From: Aliidiomarina halalkaliphila | GTDB taxonomy: Bacteria; Pseudomonadota; Gammaproteobacteria; Enterobacterales; Alteromonadaceae | Assembly: GCF_007096385.1 (NCBI RefSeq) | Contig: NZ_VJWL01000001.1 | Span: 434,001 to 498,000 of the forward strand | Length of the DNA stretch: 64,000 nt | Direction of reading: 5' to 3' | Made by a program: the position numbers and the translations under genes | Notes under the pieces: generated by a model | The model's database searches: none | Seen by the model: the letters and a program-made list of their open reading frames with translations, nothing else | Told to the model about the DNA's origin: nothing | In this document: positions 8,225 to 18,456 of the stretch, piece by piece | Numbering within the stretch: the stretch's first letter is position 1 | How the letters are laid out: every line of letters begins with the position of its first letter

Positions 8225-10345
8225 CTACATCACACGCTGGCCAGGCTGAGCGCCATCGTGGGGGTTGAGTATGTATATGTCTTTGCCGCCAGGGCCGGCT
8301 GCGAGCACCATACCTTCTGAGAGACCAAAGCGCATTTTCCGTGGCTGTAAGTTTGCCACCATCACGGTGAGTTGCCCAATCAATTGCTCAGGGCTATAAG
8401 CGGATTTAATACCTGCAAATACCTGACGCGTCTCAGTGCCAATGTCCAAGGTCAGCTTGAGTAATTTATCGGCACCTTCTACGGCTTCGGCATTCACAAT
8501 CTTAGCTACGCGTAAATCTACTTTAGCGAAATCATCAAAGGTGATCTCAGCGGCAAGCGGCTCGTATTCTGCTTGCGGCTCAGGGCTGTTTACCGAGGGC
8601 TCAGGGCTGTTTGCCGAGGGCTCAGGGCTGTTTGCCGAGGGCTCAGGGCTGTTTGCCGAGGGCTCAGGGCTGTTTGCCGCCGCGTCAGGCGCCGGTGTGT
8701 TGGTTTTTGAGGCATCAAGCATAGCGTCAATTTTCTCAGTGGGAACCCGCTGCATCAGCGGTTTAAATTTATTAATAGCATGTCCGGTGAGCGTGCTTTG
8801 CGCTGAATCCCAACGGAATTCGTCGTTGAGAAAGGCTTGCGCAGAAGCCGCTAAATGGGGCACAACTGGCGTGAGATAGATCATGATCAGACGGAACAAA
8901 TGGATTCCCATCGAACACACATCATGCACTTCCTGTGCTTTGTTTTCATCCTTTGCTAGCTGCCATGGTTCCTTTACGGCGATATATTCATTGGCGCGAT
9001 CCGCAAGCTTCATAATGTCGCGCATGGCCCGGGAGAACTCTCGCTGCTCATAGGCTTCCGCGAGGCTATCTGCTGCTTGCTGGAACTCTTTAAGCATGGC
9101 GGGCTCGGCAATATGCTCCGATAATTTTCCGTGGAACTTCTTGCTGATAAAACCAGCACAGCGACTGGCGATGTTCACCACTTTACCGACCAAATCTGCG
9201 TTCACCCGTTGTGCAAAGTCGGTAAGGTTTAAATCTAAATCATCGATGCGCGAGGTGAGCTTTGCGGCGAAGTAATAGCGCAAATACTCGGGATCTAAAT
9301 GATCTAAGTAGGTGCGAGCCATAATAAAGGTGCCTTTCGACTTCGACATCTTGGTGCCATTAACGGTAATAAAACCGTGCGCCCACACATTGGTTGGCTG
9401 GCGGAAATCGGCACCCTTGAGCATGGCAGGCCAAAACAAGCTATGGAAATAGATGATGTCCTTACCAATAAAGTGATACACCTCAGCATCGCTGTCAGTT
9501 TTCCAGAAGTCTTCGAATACTAAATCACTACGACGTTCACAGTAATTCTTAAAACTGCTCATATAGCCAATGGGTGCATCGAGCCACACGTAGAAATATT
9601 TCCCTGGGGCATCGGGAATCTCAAAGCCGAAATAAGGCTTGTCGCGGCTTATATCCCATTGCTGTAGGCCTTGCTCAAACCATTCGTTTAATTTATTGGC
9701 CATTTCTGGCTGTAAGGAACCGGAGCGTGTCCAGGCCTTAAGCATGTCGCCAAACGCCGGTAAATCGAAGAAATAATGCTCCGATTCACGCAATTCAGGG
9801 GTCGCACCAGAGACCGCAGATCGGGGATTCTTTAATTCGGTTGGAGAGTAGGTGGCGCCACACACATCGCAGTTATCTCCATATTGATCAAGGGCACCAC
9901 AGCTTGGGCAGTCACCTTTCACAAAACGATCCGGTAAAAACATGTCTCGCTCTGGGTCATAGAGCTGTTCAATCACGCGGGTATGGATGTAACCCTTGTC
10001 GCGCAGACGCGTGTAGATCAGCGTTGCCAACTCTTTGTTTTCAGGGCTATGGGTGGAATGGTAATTATCGAACGAAACAGAAAAGTCTGCGAAGTCGCGT
10101 TGGTGCTCCGAATTCATTTCATCAATCATAGCCTCTGGTGTGATTCCCAGTTGCTGAGCTTTTAGCATGATCGGTGTGCCGTGGGCATCATCGGCGCACA
10201 CAAAGTGACATTCGTTACCGCGGAGGCGTTGAAAACGCACCCAGATATCCGCTTGGATATAGCCGAGCATATGACCAATATGAATTGGGCCATTGGCATA
10301 AGGAAGGGCATTGGTGACCAAAATACGACGCTGCTTTGCTGTCAT
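8225..10345 (-). CDS. metG: Methionyl-tRNA synthetase
   Basis: 706 residues with the start placed at the ATG 10343-10345, which gives [19 protein letters not shown] and has GAGAG just upstream; the frame is open for 59 more residues but they resemble no MetRS. HIGH is at 22-25, the zinc knuckles are CPSCG and CDVCG, and KMSKS is at 332-336. The C-terminal domain (about 600-706) is the dimerising tRNA-binding EMAP/Trbp111 fold. Between the anticodon domain and that fold (residues about 555-589) is a linker of five near-identical seven-residue units (PEPSANS). The protein is longer than E. coli MetG (677) mainly because of this linker. Divergent from apbC. Confidence 0.97.
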   Translation of the reverse strand: MTAKQRRILVTNALPYANGPIHIGHMLGYIQADIWVRFQRLRGNECHFVCADDAHGTPIMLKAQQLGITPEAMIDEMNSEHQRDFADFSVSFDNYHSTHSPENKELATLIYTRLRDKGYIHTRVIEQLYDPERDMFLPDRFVKGDCPSCGALDQYGDNCDVCGATYSPTELKNPRSAVSGATPELRESEHYFFDLPAFGDMLKAWTRSGSLQPEMANKLNEWFEQGLQQWDISRDKPYFGFEIPDAPGKYFYVWLDAPIGYMSSFKNYCERRSDLVFEDFWKTDSDAEVYHFIGKDIIYFHSLFWPAMLKGADFRQPTNVWAHGFITVNGTKMSKSKGTFIMARTYLDHLDPEYLRYYFAAKLTSRIDDLDLNLTDFAQRVNADLVGKVVNIASRCAGFISKKFHGKLSEHIAEPAMLKEFQQAADSLAEAYEQREFSRAMRDIMKLADRANEYIAVKEPWQLAKDENKAQEVHDVCSMGIHLFRLIMIYLTPVVPHLAASAQAFLNDEFRWDSAQSTLTGHAINKFKPLMQRVPTEKIDAMLDASKTNTPAPDAAANSPEPSANSPEPSANSPEPSANSPEPSVNSPEPQAEYEPLAAEITFDDFAKVDLRVAKIVNAEAVEGADKLLKLTLDIGTETRQVFAGIKSAYSPEQLIGQLTVMVANLQPRKMRFGLSEGMVLAAGPGGKDIYILNPHDGAQPGQRVM
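8578..8682 (-). repeat. Five 21-bp tandem repeats in metG encoding a PEPSANS linker
   Basis: Units at 8578, 8599, 8620, 8641 and 8662 repeat the same 21 bases; the first has one substitution (A to V in the protein) and the last diverges at its end. Each unit encodes seven residues, so changes in copy number keep the frame. Confidence 0.97.
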
Positions 10346-10548
10346 AAGTACTCTCAAATTGCGCTCAGGAGCGATGCCCAAACCGGCATCCTCAATCAAT
10401 ATAGAAAAGAGGCTTATCGTAAACGAAAAGTAGCTGATTTTCATCCGCAAACGTAGCGATTTGACCGGAAAGGCCGTAATATTTGCGGATATGTGGGAAT
10501 CCCCATGCTTTTCCATTCCCAAGTGAACGCCTGAAGGAGTCTTTATTG

Positions 10549-11595
10549 ATGTCGAGCGAACTCATTGCGTACTGCGAACGGTTACGAAGCGATCTTTTCC
10601 CGAGCGGATTGCTTGCGCAATGGTTGCGGGTCGATGGACCGGTCATTCATGTCACACTCCCATTTCCAGCAGGACCAGGATTGCGGGCGCTGGTTGCTCA
10701 AGATCCGATGCTGCGTTCTTATACCTGGGATATTCAGGTGGCGGTGCAACCCTTACCCCCGGAGCGTCGGCCTGAATTGAAAAGTGCCTACGCCAAAGAT
10801 GGTTCACAAGGTCCGAAAAATGTGATTGCAGTGGCCAGTGGTAAGGGCGGGGTGGGGAAATCTGCAGTGACCCTCAGTCTGGCTCATGCGCTCTCAGACA
10901 TGGGAGCGAAGGTCGGGATTCTCGATGGCGATATTTATGGGCCAAGCCTGCCCATGATGCTGGGGAATGTGAAGGAGCGCGTCACCTTTACTCCGAACCG
11001 TAAAATGCTGCCTGTCAAAAAATACGGCATCGAAGCAAACTCATTAGGCTATTTAGTGGATGAAGGCGACGCTACAATATGGCGCGGCCCTATGGCCAGT
11101 CGTGCATTAGAACAGTTGTTTTTTGATACCCAATGGTCGGCATTGGACTATTTGTTGATTGATATGCCACCGGGAACCGGGGATTTACAATTAACCTTGG
11201 CGCAAAAATTGCCAGTAACCGCTGCCGTGGTGGTGACTACGCCGCAGAATATAGCCTTAAGTGACGCGGAAAAAGGCATTCGAATGTTTCGCAAGGTGGG
11301 GGTTCCAGTCGTTGGGTTGATTGAAAACATGAGTTTTCATGCCTGTGAAGCCTGTGGTCATCATAACCTGATCTTTGGTGCAGGCGGTGGCGATCGACTT
11401 GCCCATGAAGAAAGCGTGCCCGTGCTTGGTCATTGGCCTTTATTAACTGAGATGCGCGCAGCATTGGATGAGGGAGTGCCTTTTCATCAAGCACATCCCG
11501 ATCACCCCGCATTTGCGATCCACCAAGATAGTGCGCAACGGTTAGTTGCCAATGCGTGGGATCTTCTCCATGATGAACCTGTTGTACCCGAATAA
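10549..11595 (+). CDS. apbC: Iron-sulfur cluster carrier protein ApbC (Mrp/NBP35 family)
   Basis: 348 residues from the ATG at 10549, which has AAGGAG about 10 bases upstream; the frame extends 22 codons further but the extension has no support. A short N-terminal MIP18-like region precedes a deviant Walker A motif GKGGVGKS (98-105). The CxxC of the cluster-binding site is Cys266 and Cys269 (ACEACGHH). ApbC binds a [4Fe-4S] cluster at its dimer interface and passes it to apoproteins, using ATP. It is divergent from metG and 14 bp upstream of dcd, an arrangement common in gammaproteobacteria. Confidence 0.95.
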   Translation: MSSELIAYCERLRSDLFPSGLLAQWLRVDGPVIHVTLPFPAGPGLRALVAQDPMLRSYTWDIQVAVQPLPPERRPELKSAYAKDGSQGPKNVIAVASGKGGVGKSAVTLSLAHALSDMGAKVGILDGDIYGPSLPMMLGNVKERVTFTPNRKMLPVKKYGIEANSLGYLVDEGDATIWRGPMASRALEQLFFDTQWSALDYLLIDMPPGTGDLQLTLAQKLPVTAAVVVTTPQNIALSDAEKGIRMFRKVGVPVVGLIENMSFHACEACGHHNLIFGAGGGDRLAHEESVPVLGHWPLLTEMRAALDEGVPFHQAHPDHPAFAIHQDSAQRLVANAWDLLHDEPVVPE

Positions 11596-11609
11596 TTGAG
11601 GATGAATTC

Positions 11610-12194
11610 ATGCGTCTAACGGACGAGCAAATAGAAAGCTATTTAGATGAAGGACGAATTGCGATAGATCCGCGGCCTGATCCGAAAGATATCACCGGTG
11701 TGACCGTGGATATTCATTTGGGCGAGAGTTTTCGAGTGTTGCAAGATCATGCCGCGCCCTTTATCGATATTAGCGGTACCCGAGAAGATATCGACGCAGC
11801 CATTCAACGGGTCATGAGTGAGGAAATCCGCATTGTCGATGGCGATGCATTTTTTATTCATCCAGGGGAGTTTGCATTAGCAGTAACCCACGAATCCGTG
11901 ACTTTGCCTGCAGACGTTGTTGGTTGGTTAGATGGACGTTCCTCATTGGCCCGTTTGGGTTTGATGGTGCATGTCACCGCTCACCGGATTGATCCTGGTT
12001 GGTCAGGTCAAATTGTATTGGAATTTTTTAATAGCGGTAAGTTGCCGCTGGCGTTGCGGCCCTTAATGAAAATAGGGGCCCTTAGCTTTGAAGTACTTAC
12101 ACAGCCATGTGCGCGCCCCTATAGTCGGCGCGATGATGCGAAATACAAAGATCAACGCGGTGCCGTTGCCAGTCGGATTAGTAACGATAAATAG
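11610..12194 (+). CDS. dcd: dCTP deaminase
   Basis: A 194-residue protein matching Dcd throughout. It converts dCTP to dUTP, the main source of dUMP for thymidylate synthesis. [20 protein letters not shown] carries the conserved Ser/Arg substrate residues, and GQIVLEFFN has the catalytic Glu. It follows apbC by 14 bp with GAGGA as the ribosome-binding site, and the transcript ends at the hairpin at 12211. Confidence 0.97.
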   Translation: MRLTDEQIESYLDEGRIAIDPRPDPKDITGVTVDIHLGESFRVLQDHAAPFIDISGTREDIDAAIQRVMSEEIRIVDGDAFFIHPGEFALAVTHESVTLPADVVGWLDGRSSLARLGLMVHVTAHRIDPGWSGQIVLEFFNSGKLPLALRPLMKIGALSFEVLTQPCARPYSRRDDAKYKDQRGAVASRISNDK

Positions 12195-12210
12195 CCTGAT
12201 ATAAGCATAA

Positions 12211-12240
12211 AAAAGCGCCGAAAAAATCGGTGCTTTTTTG
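12211..12240 (+). terminator. Terminator of apbC-dcd
   Basis: The stem AGCGCCGA (12214-12221) pairs with TCGGTGCT (12227-12234) through one G-U pair and is followed by six T. The A run before it means it may also stop leftward transcription of the DUF1328 gene. Confidence 0.8.
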
Positions 12241-12282
12241 TTGTGCTTAGGTCTGCGAGCAACATGCTCGTTTAAGGCTGTG

Positions 12283-12450
12283 TTAAATCGGTGGGGGACG
12301 ACGACCACTGATAAAGAAGATAATCGCTAATACCAAACCGACAACAAATAAAATCCAAGCGATATTGGTGGCCATTCCGGCAATACCTGAAAGACCAAGT
12401 ACACCAGCAATGATCGCGACCACTAAAAACACAAGTGCCCAAGAAAACAT
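12283..12450 (-). CDS. Small DUF1328 (UPF0391) membrane protein
   Basis: 55 residues when started at the ATG 12448-12450, which follows an AAGGAA ribosome-binding site; a longer frame reaches 12555 but its extra residues are not family-like. The protein is two hydrophobic helices joined by a Gly/Ala turn and ends RRPPPI, as in E. coli YtjA-type proteins. The family is induced by envelope or osmotic stress in some bacteria; the molecular role is unknown. It is a single gene. Confidence 0.88.
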   Translation of the reverse strand: MFSWALVFLVVAIIAGVLGLSGIAGMATNIAWILFVVGLVLAIIFFISGRRPPPI

Positions 12451-12569
12451 AGGGTGATTCCTTCTTGTTTGAAAACACAAACGGTAACTAGACCGTCTCC
12501 CTCTAGTGAACACCCTAAGTGTAGTAAACATCTGATAATTCGCGAATAAGGGCATGTGAAAAGGATGTA

Positions 12570-12597
12570 AAGAAAAGGGGGCGTGTGCCCCCTCTGG
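12570..12597 (-). terminator. Terminator of the ybhK-M14-S9 operon
   Basis: The stem AGGGGGC (12576-12582) pairs with GCCCCCT (12587-12593) around the loop GTGT. Read leftward it is followed by TTTTCTTT. Confidence 0.75.
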
Positions 12598-12645
12598 ATT
12601 TATTGCGTGATACTCAATGCTAATTCATCCCATGCCAGGAGCAGG

Positions 12646-14655
12646 TTAAGGGTTGTGTCGATCAAACCAGTCGACAATGCGATTAAGTCGTTCAACGAGG
12701 TTAATCGGACGGCCTGCACGGCTCAAACCGTGGCCTTCACCAGAGAAAATCACCATTTCGACAGGTACATCGTTGGCTTTCAAGGCATAGAACCACTCTT
12801 CGCCTTGGCCAATAGGAGTGATGTGATCATCGGTACTATGAATGATCAAGGTTGGGGTCGTTACCTGATTTGCATATTTCAGGGGGGAGCGGTCCCAATA
12901 ATAATCAAAATTTTCCCAAATGGTTCCGCCGAATTCGACAATCATCGACAACGGCGGAAATGCTTGAGTACCCGCTTCGGAGATCCAATTACTCACACTA
13001 CGCTGGGTTACCGCAGCTCGGAATTGGTTGGTTTGGGTGGTAATCCAATTTGTAAGGAAACCGCCATGGCTACCACCCGTTACATACAATCGATCCGTAT
13101 CGATCCACAGATGTTGATCGAGAGCCGCTTGCAACGCATGCATATTATCGCGATAGTCGGCCCCGCCGTAATCCATGCGTACTTGTTGTGCAAAATCGTA
13201 CCCATAACCGGAGCTACCACGATAGTTTACAAAGACTACGGCATAGCCGCGGGCACGCAAAAACTGGTTCTCAGGAAACCATTGATGCCCCCACATACCG
13301 CCCGGCCCACCTTTGATATTGAGAATCAAGGGATAGGTTTCGCCGTCCTTTTGGTTGTGGGGGGGCAAGAAAAACACATCGAGCACGTCACCGCGCTCAT
13401 TTTCGGCGGTGAATACTTCATAGGGATGCAGATCCAGCGACTGCTCGAGGGCATCATTAAAGTGCGTGAGTACGGATGCCGTGGCCTCTGCGTCTTCAGC
13501 TAGGCTGACCCGTGGGGCTGTGACTTCGTTTTCTTCCACCCATGCCAATGCACCATTATTTGCTGCGGTGCGCAACATGCTCATGCTATAGCCGACGCCG
13601 CGAATGCGTTGGTATCCAGAACCGTCAAGAGCGAGTTGAAAGAGGGGGCGGCTGCCACGGTCATCCGCGGTGAACCAAAGCGCGCCTTGATGATACTGTA
13701 GATCGCTAGGGCTATGTTCCATGGTTTCCGCCACCATTTGTGTACTACCGGAGCGATGGTTTATCAGAAGTACCGATGGAGCGGCGTAATTATCGGCGCG
13801 ATGGACATATGCCAGCTGTTGATCACTTATCCATATAGGGTTGCCGGCCCAACCTTCCGGTGCTGCTAACTCTCGTTCCTTCTCGTCACCGTCGCAGAGA
13901 ACATATACGCGGGAGTGGAACGCGCCTTCATCAGCAAGTTCATGACGATTGCTTTGAAAAGCGATACATTCGCCACTTGGTGAATAGCTTGCGTTGGACT
14001 CGTGCCAAGGGCTATCGCCGGTAACGGATGTCAATTGATCTTCGACGATATCGTAGACCCATAGGCCAGAACGGGACTCATCGAGGTAGCCGCCTTGACG
14101 CTTATAGACAGCGTTAGTAATTACGGAGATATCAGGTTTGGATTGGTCGTTTTCGGCCTTCTCGCGTAAGTCCGTCACATCAGGTTTAACGCTGACTTGA
14201 AGCAATAACTTACTACCATCGGGATGCCAATGCAGATCGCGAATACCGCCTTGTTCTAATTTCAGTAATGACTCGGCTTCACCGCCGGTGAGGGCGATGC
14301 GGTATAGGGCTGACCCATTATCGCGATTAGAGAAAAACAACAGCGACTCACTGTCGGGAGAAAATAGCGGGCTGGAGTCTTGGGTATGGCGAGTAAATTG
14401 AACGGGCGTTTGCCCATTGCGACTAAGCCACAGGGTGTTTTCACGGCTACGCTTGTCGTCGGCGACACGACTTTTCACAAAGGCCACATAGGAACCGTCG
14501 GCACTGATGGCAAGGTCGTTGATATAGACCATGTCATAGTAGTCTTCGGCACTCATGCCGCGCGGCTCACTTTCAGTGGCGAAAGCGCAGCTGGAAGCGA
14601 GGCTCATGGATACCATGAGCGCTGCTGTCGAGATAATGTGTGGGGAGAATCTCAT
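12646..14655 (-). CDS. Secreted S9 family peptidase (prolyl oligopeptidase family)
   Basis: 669 residues with an N-terminal export signal (residues 1-27, likely cut after AFA; a lipobox at SSC is a less likely reading). A beta-propeller (about 35-410) precedes the alpha/beta hydrolase. The triad is Ser529 in GGSHGG, Asp610 in HSTDDHITP and His642 in GEGHG. This resembles acylaminoacyl- or dipeptidyl-peptidase type S9 enzymes that trim short peptides. Its start lies 17 bp after the M14 stop on the same strand, and a terminator follows, so it is the last gene of a leftward operon. Exact specificity is not readable. Confidence 0.93.
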   Translation of the reverse strand: MRFSPHIISTAALMVSMSLASSCAFATESEPRGMSAEDYYDMVYINDLAISADGSYVAFVKSRVADDKRSRENTLWLSRNGQTPVQFTRHTQDSSPLFSPDSESLLFFSNRDNGSALYRIALTGGEAESLLKLEQGGIRDLHWHPDGSKLLLQVSVKPDVTDLREKAENDQSKPDISVITNAVYKRQGGYLDESRSGLWVYDIVEDQLTSVTGDSPWHESNASYSPSGECIAFQSNRHELADEGAFHSRVYVLCDGDEKERELAAPEGWAGNPIWISDQQLAYVHRADNYAAPSVLLINHRSGSTQMVAETMEHSPSDLQYHQGALWFTADDRGSRPLFQLALDGSGYQRIRGVGYSMSMLRTAANNGALAWVEENEVTAPRVSLAEDAEATASVLTHFNDALEQSLDLHPYEVFTAENERGDVLDVFFLPPHNQKDGETYPLILNIKGGPGGMWGHQWFPENQFLRARGYAVVFVNYRGSSGYGYDFAQQVRMDYGGADYRDNMHALQAALDQHLWIDTDRLYVTGGSHGGFLTNWITTQTNQFRAAVTQRSVSNWISEAGTQAFPPLSMIVEFGGTIWENFDYYWDRSPLKYANQVTTPTLIIHSTDDHITPIGQGEEWFYALKANDVPVEMVIFSGEGHGLSRAGRPINLVERLNRIVDWFDRHNP

Positions 14656-14672
14656 TAATAATATCCTTGCTA

Positions 14673-17348
14673 TTAACGAACAGGGTTTGCGTGTGCTGCG
14701 CCACGGAAAATTGCGTTCATCAGCAGCACATGTTGACCATCAAGGTACGCGCGGAAGTTTGGTTCTTGGGTAAAGCTAATCACCATACCTCGCCCTTGCG
14801 GTTGCACCATCAAATAAGGCTTATAGGCCACTTGTTCGATGTTCTCCGCCCACATGTAGCCGCTTGCAAGTAGGTCGTCTTTGCCTGCATAGTTCACCAC
14901 ATTGCGCCCATCGCTAATGCGTAATGGGGCATAGATGTCGCTCCCGATAAACATGGCATAGAGGCGCGAATGGATGCCTGCCGTTAACCAGTGCTCCTGA
15001 TCGACCGAGGTACGGGTGATCACACCGGAAACCCAATCGGGATCCGATTTCGGGTCGCGAATGTACCGCTGATGATCTTCTTCATCGCTAATCAGCACAC
15101 CATCAACGCGCTGTCCGTTCGCCCGTGGGGCTAAATCATCAACTTGAGCTTTGCGCTCTAGGGCACTCGCCAAGAGAGGATTTTCACCGCTCACGGCGAA
15201 GCGTGTTGCATTACCGAGAGTGATTAACACACCACCGCGCTGTACCCACTGCCGTAAATTCTCACGGCCAGCGTCACCTAGGGCTTGTTCATAGCTACCC
15301 TGAGCGGTTGCCGGTAAAATCAGCACTTGGTAACGACTTAGATCGGCTCGCTGTAACTGTGCAGGACGAATCGCCGTGACGGGGTAATTAAACTCGCGTT
15401 CGATAATATAACGAGTGCTACCCGCACTGAGTACATTGGTGGGTTGATCCCAAAGCATCGCGATATTCGGGGCATGCATCCGTTTTACATTCACGGAGCC
15501 TACATTCGGACCATCCTGCATCCAACTGCGCTCAAGACCAACAACGGTGGCACCGCTTTGTTCTGCTAAAGCGGCCACCCGCTGGCTGAGATCATCCGGA
15601 TTCCCCGCTCGCGGCACAATCAGTGATCCGGCGGGAAAGGTTTGGCCTGAAGCGTGTTTAAACTCAAGGTCAGAGCTACGCACTAATAAGCCGTCGCGCA
15701 ATGCAGCCGTGAGGAAACGGCCTGTATTCATGTCGCCCCAAGCGACTGCAAAACCGAATCCTGCGTCGGCGTTAGTTACAGTACCTGGAAGAATACGCTC
15801 TGGACCAACAGCCTGTGTTGCTACGCGTGGTTGTTGGTTACACACGGTCATGTCCACGTTAAACATCAAGGGTAGTGACCATGCGGTAACATCATAAATT
15901 TGATCGCGTAAGTTATTGGCTCGTAAACGCTCTTGCTCTTCTAGAAAATCTTGGTCCATGGGCACATGGCTGTCGAGCAGGGTACGAATCAAATGATATG
16001 CAGGCTGGGATGCTTGCACCACAAAAGCCCCTTGTTGATATTGACTACCGCAGGCGCGGAAGTCAGCCGTCGCTTGACCCACTTCAATGCCTTGTTCTGC
16101 AAGAACGGCAACCAGCTTCTGGTTCCCAGCCTGATCCCGTGTATTGGGGAAAATATAGCTCCGCGTATCACCACGACGGCCTTTTTCAATACCACTCTTA
16201 CGATAGTCGTAGAAACGCTGGAGTAGGGCCTCACGCCGTTTAGAGGCAGTTTCAATGGTGGCCATAAAGGCGACAAAGTTCTGTTGCACACCATCTGCGT
16301 AGGTGAGAATCTCGCCTTCATTGGTGCGGAAATGATGACCGCGAGCAGAACCCATTTCGTAAGTACTGGCTAAACTGCCGTGGTAGAGCGGCCAACTGGC
16401 TCCATAACCCGGGTAAAAAGCGTCAAAAATCTCCCGGGTAAAGTAGTCATAACCAAAATTATCGAAATGCTTGGCGTTGTTCTCGCCAATCCAGTTCAGA
16501 CCTTCGCGCTGCTCACTGGTAATAAAGGGATTGAAAGGGTGCGCTTCAGGGGTGAAGTAATAAGGTAAATCCCCCCCCATTTCGTGAGAATCGACGAAAA
16601 TCAGTGGGAAAGTCTGCAAGAGGGCAGCAATTCGGCCTCGGGTTTCTGGTTGCGTAAGCGCTAACCAATCCCGATTCATATCAAATAAATAGTGGTTGGT
16701 GCGCCCATTTGGCCATGGCTCGTTATGTTCTGCTGAGAGGCGATCATCAGACGGTTCCATCCCAATGGTGGCGTAATAGCGGCTCACAAAGCGCGCACGA
16801 CCATCAGGATTTTGCAGCGGGTCTAAGTACACAATAGTGTTACTAAGGAGAGCGCGGGTATCATCACTGCTGTCAGCTAATAAGTGCCAGGCAGTTACCA
16901 TGGACGATTCTGCAGGTGAAATTTCGTTGCCGTGCACGCTATTGGCAATCCACACTGAGCTGGGAAGATCCTGCATTAATTCGCGTGCTTGCCGATCATT
17001 GAGCTCGCGCGGATCTGCCAGACGTCGCATATTTGCTTCAATATCATCTAAGCGCTGAATATTTTCGGCGGAAGAAATGGCGACATAAAAGAGTGACCGT
17101 CCTTGCCAGGTTTCACCGTATTCCACCAGTTGAATGCGATCCGGATGTGCATCCACCAAGGCATCAAAATAATGGCGAATTTGCTCTGGACTAGAAATAC
17201 GCGCGCCCGCCGGATAACCTAATACTTGTTCAACGGTTGGCGTGTCTTGATAATTACTATTTGGCCATTGCGGCACAGTTGGCTCTGCCGCCAGTGTTGA
17301 TGTCGTCATTGCGCCCGCGATACAGAGGGCGAGGAGAGTACGTTTCAT
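14673..17348 (-). CDS. Secreted M14 family zinc metallopeptidase with C-terminal GATase-like domain
   Basis: An 891-residue exported protein (signal about 1-20, cut after LAA). The zinc carboxypeptidase domain comes first: His139 and Glu142 in VHGNEIS, His255 in DSHEMGG, and the likely catalytic Glu331 in TYEMGS. The remaining 450 residues include a segment (about 620-770) resembling the class I glutamine-amidotransferase/DJ-1 fold found in this M14 subgroup. It should remove C-terminal residues from peptides in the periplasm or outside. It lies between ybhK (21 bp) and the S9 gene (17 bp), so a peptide-degrading pair shares one transcript. Confidence 0.92.
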   Translation of the reverse strand: MKRTLLALCIAGAMTTSTLAAEPTVPQWPNSNYQDTPTVEQVLGYPAGARISSPEQIRHYFDALVDAHPDRIQLVEYGETWQGRSLFYVAISSAENIQRLDDIEANMRRLADPRELNDRQARELMQDLPSSVWIANSVHGNEISPAESSMVTAWHLLADSSDDTRALLSNTIVYLDPLQNPDGRARFVSRYYATIGMEPSDDRLSAEHNEPWPNGRTNHYLFDMNRDWLALTQPETRGRIAALLQTFPLIFVDSHEMGGDLPYYFTPEAHPFNPFITSEQREGLNWIGENNAKHFDNFGYDYFTREIFDAFYPGYGASWPLYHGSLASTYEMGSARGHHFRTNEGEILTYADGVQQNFVAFMATIETASKRREALLQRFYDYRKSGIEKGRRGDTRSYIFPNTRDQAGNQKLVAVLAEQGIEVGQATADFRACGSQYQQGAFVVQASQPAYHLIRTLLDSHVPMDQDFLEEQERLRANNLRDQIYDVTAWSLPLMFNVDMTVCNQQPRVATQAVGPERILPGTVTNADAGFGFAVAWGDMNTGRFLTAALRDGLLVRSSDLEFKHASGQTFPAGSLIVPRAGNPDDLSQRVAALAEQSGATVVGLERSWMQDGPNVGSVNVKRMHAPNIAMLWDQPTNVLSAGSTRYIIEREFNYPVTAIRPAQLQRADLSRYQVLILPATAQGSYEQALGDAGRENLRQWVQRGGVLITLGNATRFAVSGENPLLASALERKAQVDDLAPRANGQRVDGVLISDEEDHQRYIRDPKSDPDWVSGVITRTSVDQEHWLTAGIHSRLYAMFIGSDIYAPLRISDGRNVVNYAGKDDLLASGYMWAENIEQVAYKPYLMVQPQGRGMVISFTQEPNFRAYLDGQHVLLMNAIFRGAAHANPVR

Positions 17349-17369
17349 AGTGAGTCCTGGTTGTTGTAA

Positions 17370-18320
17370 TTACAGCACGTCAGTAGAAGCCGCTGCAGCC
17401 CGTTCTGGCCAGAGGGTTGTTACTGCATGATTTAATGCTTGGAGAAGCGAATCTTGCTGATGGCGGTGGGCTACACGTGCATCCGCAATCACATTGTGAA
17501 TCATAGGTACCGTTACTTTGGCATCGGAATGCGGTGATATCACCAGATCCACAGGTTGGAATTCTAATTGCTTCTCCAGCCAAGCAAGCCGCTCAGATAA
17601 GCTGAGGTAGCCGGCAGGGCTTGGCTCTTGCGTGAGATTATCAATAAAAACGACCTTTGCTGAGGAATTCGCGATGGCATGAGCGATATCACCGACTAAC
17701 AGCGGCGGTAAGATCGACGTGAGAAAACTTCCAGGCCCCAAAATGATCAAATCGGAACTCTGAATATGCCGTATTGCTTCGGGTGTTGCGGTAACTTGCG
17801 GTGACAACGCCATTTGCTTGGGCATTTGGTTTAACTCATCGACCCGTATTTCGCCGAAGCATTGCATGTCATTTTCAAGCACGGCCACAAGATCTGTCGG
17901 TGATTCTGCCATCGGCAGGATACGATTTTGTACTTTAAGCAAGCGACTTAATAGTTGAATTCCATCGACGGGGCGAGCGCTTAACGCGTCTAAGGTATAC
18001 AACAATAGATTGCCCATACTATGACCAGACAGGCTTGATTCCTCGTCGAAGCGGAAATTTAATACTTCAGCAGCAAGGGGTTGGTTCGCCAACTGCGACA
18101 TACAGTTGCGAATGTCGCCCCAGGCAATGCATTGATGGGCGTTACGAAGTTGTCCCGTGGAACCCCCATTATCGGTGGTGGCGACAATACCGACCAGACG
18201 TTTGCGCATAAAGGATAGGGTCGACATCACGCGCCCTAAACCATGACCACCGCCTATTGCAGTAACATTCAGGTGATCAAATTGATGGGGATCCTTTCGC
18301 GACCGAAACGCAGCATTCAT
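17370..18320 (-). CDS. ybhK: YvcK/YbhK family (CofD-like) protein
   Basis: 316 residues from the ATG 18318-18320; an upstream ATG at 18383 adds 21 residues that do not fit the family. AIGGGHGLGRVMSTL near the start binds a nucleotide-type ligand, and DNGGSTGQLR and DNLTQEPSPAGYL are family signatures. Homologues (YvcK in Bacillus, YbhK in E. coli) bind UDP-GlcNAc and influence carbon flux and envelope synthesis; the enzymatic role is unsettled. It leads an operon with M14 and S9 peptidases, an unusual partnership, and is divergent from waaA. Confidence 0.88.
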   Translation of the reverse strand: MNAAFRSRKDPHQFDHLNVTAIGGGHGLGRVMSTLSFMRKRLVGIVATTDNGGSTGQLRNAHQCIAWGDIRNCMSQLANQPLAAEVLNFRFDEESSLSGHSMGNLLLYTLDALSARPVDGIQLLSRLLKVQNRILPMAESPTDLVAVLENDMQCFGEIRVDELNQMPKQMALSPQVTATPEAIRHIQSSDLIILGPGSFLTSILPPLLVGDIAHAIANSSAKVVFIDNLTQEPSPAGYLSLSERLAWLEKQLEFQPVDLVISPHSDAKVTVPMIHNVIADARVAHRHQQDSLLQALNHAVTTLWPERAAAASTDVL

Positions 18321-18456
18321 AATAACTCTTATTCCTTGGTATTTATCCAGACTATATATCGTCACAGAGAGCGAGTGAACCAATTTGCCTTGATTTCATA
18401 GGCAAACTCCGTAAGTTTCTGGCAAGATAACGGCGTTTCTAAGAAATAGGATATCT

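Noticed and set aside
8578-8682. Possible CRISPR-like repeat array
   Set aside because: The 21-bp units are contiguous with no spacers and are in frame within metG.
10346-10522. 59-residue N-terminal extension of metG
   Set aside because: The extra residues resemble no MetRS; the ATG at 10345 has a ribosome-binding site and gives the family start.
12583-13503. 306-codon plus-strand frame opposite the S9 peptidase
   Set aside because: It lies fully antisense to a gene with intact catalytic motifs and has no recognisable protein features; its first bases overlap the operon terminator.
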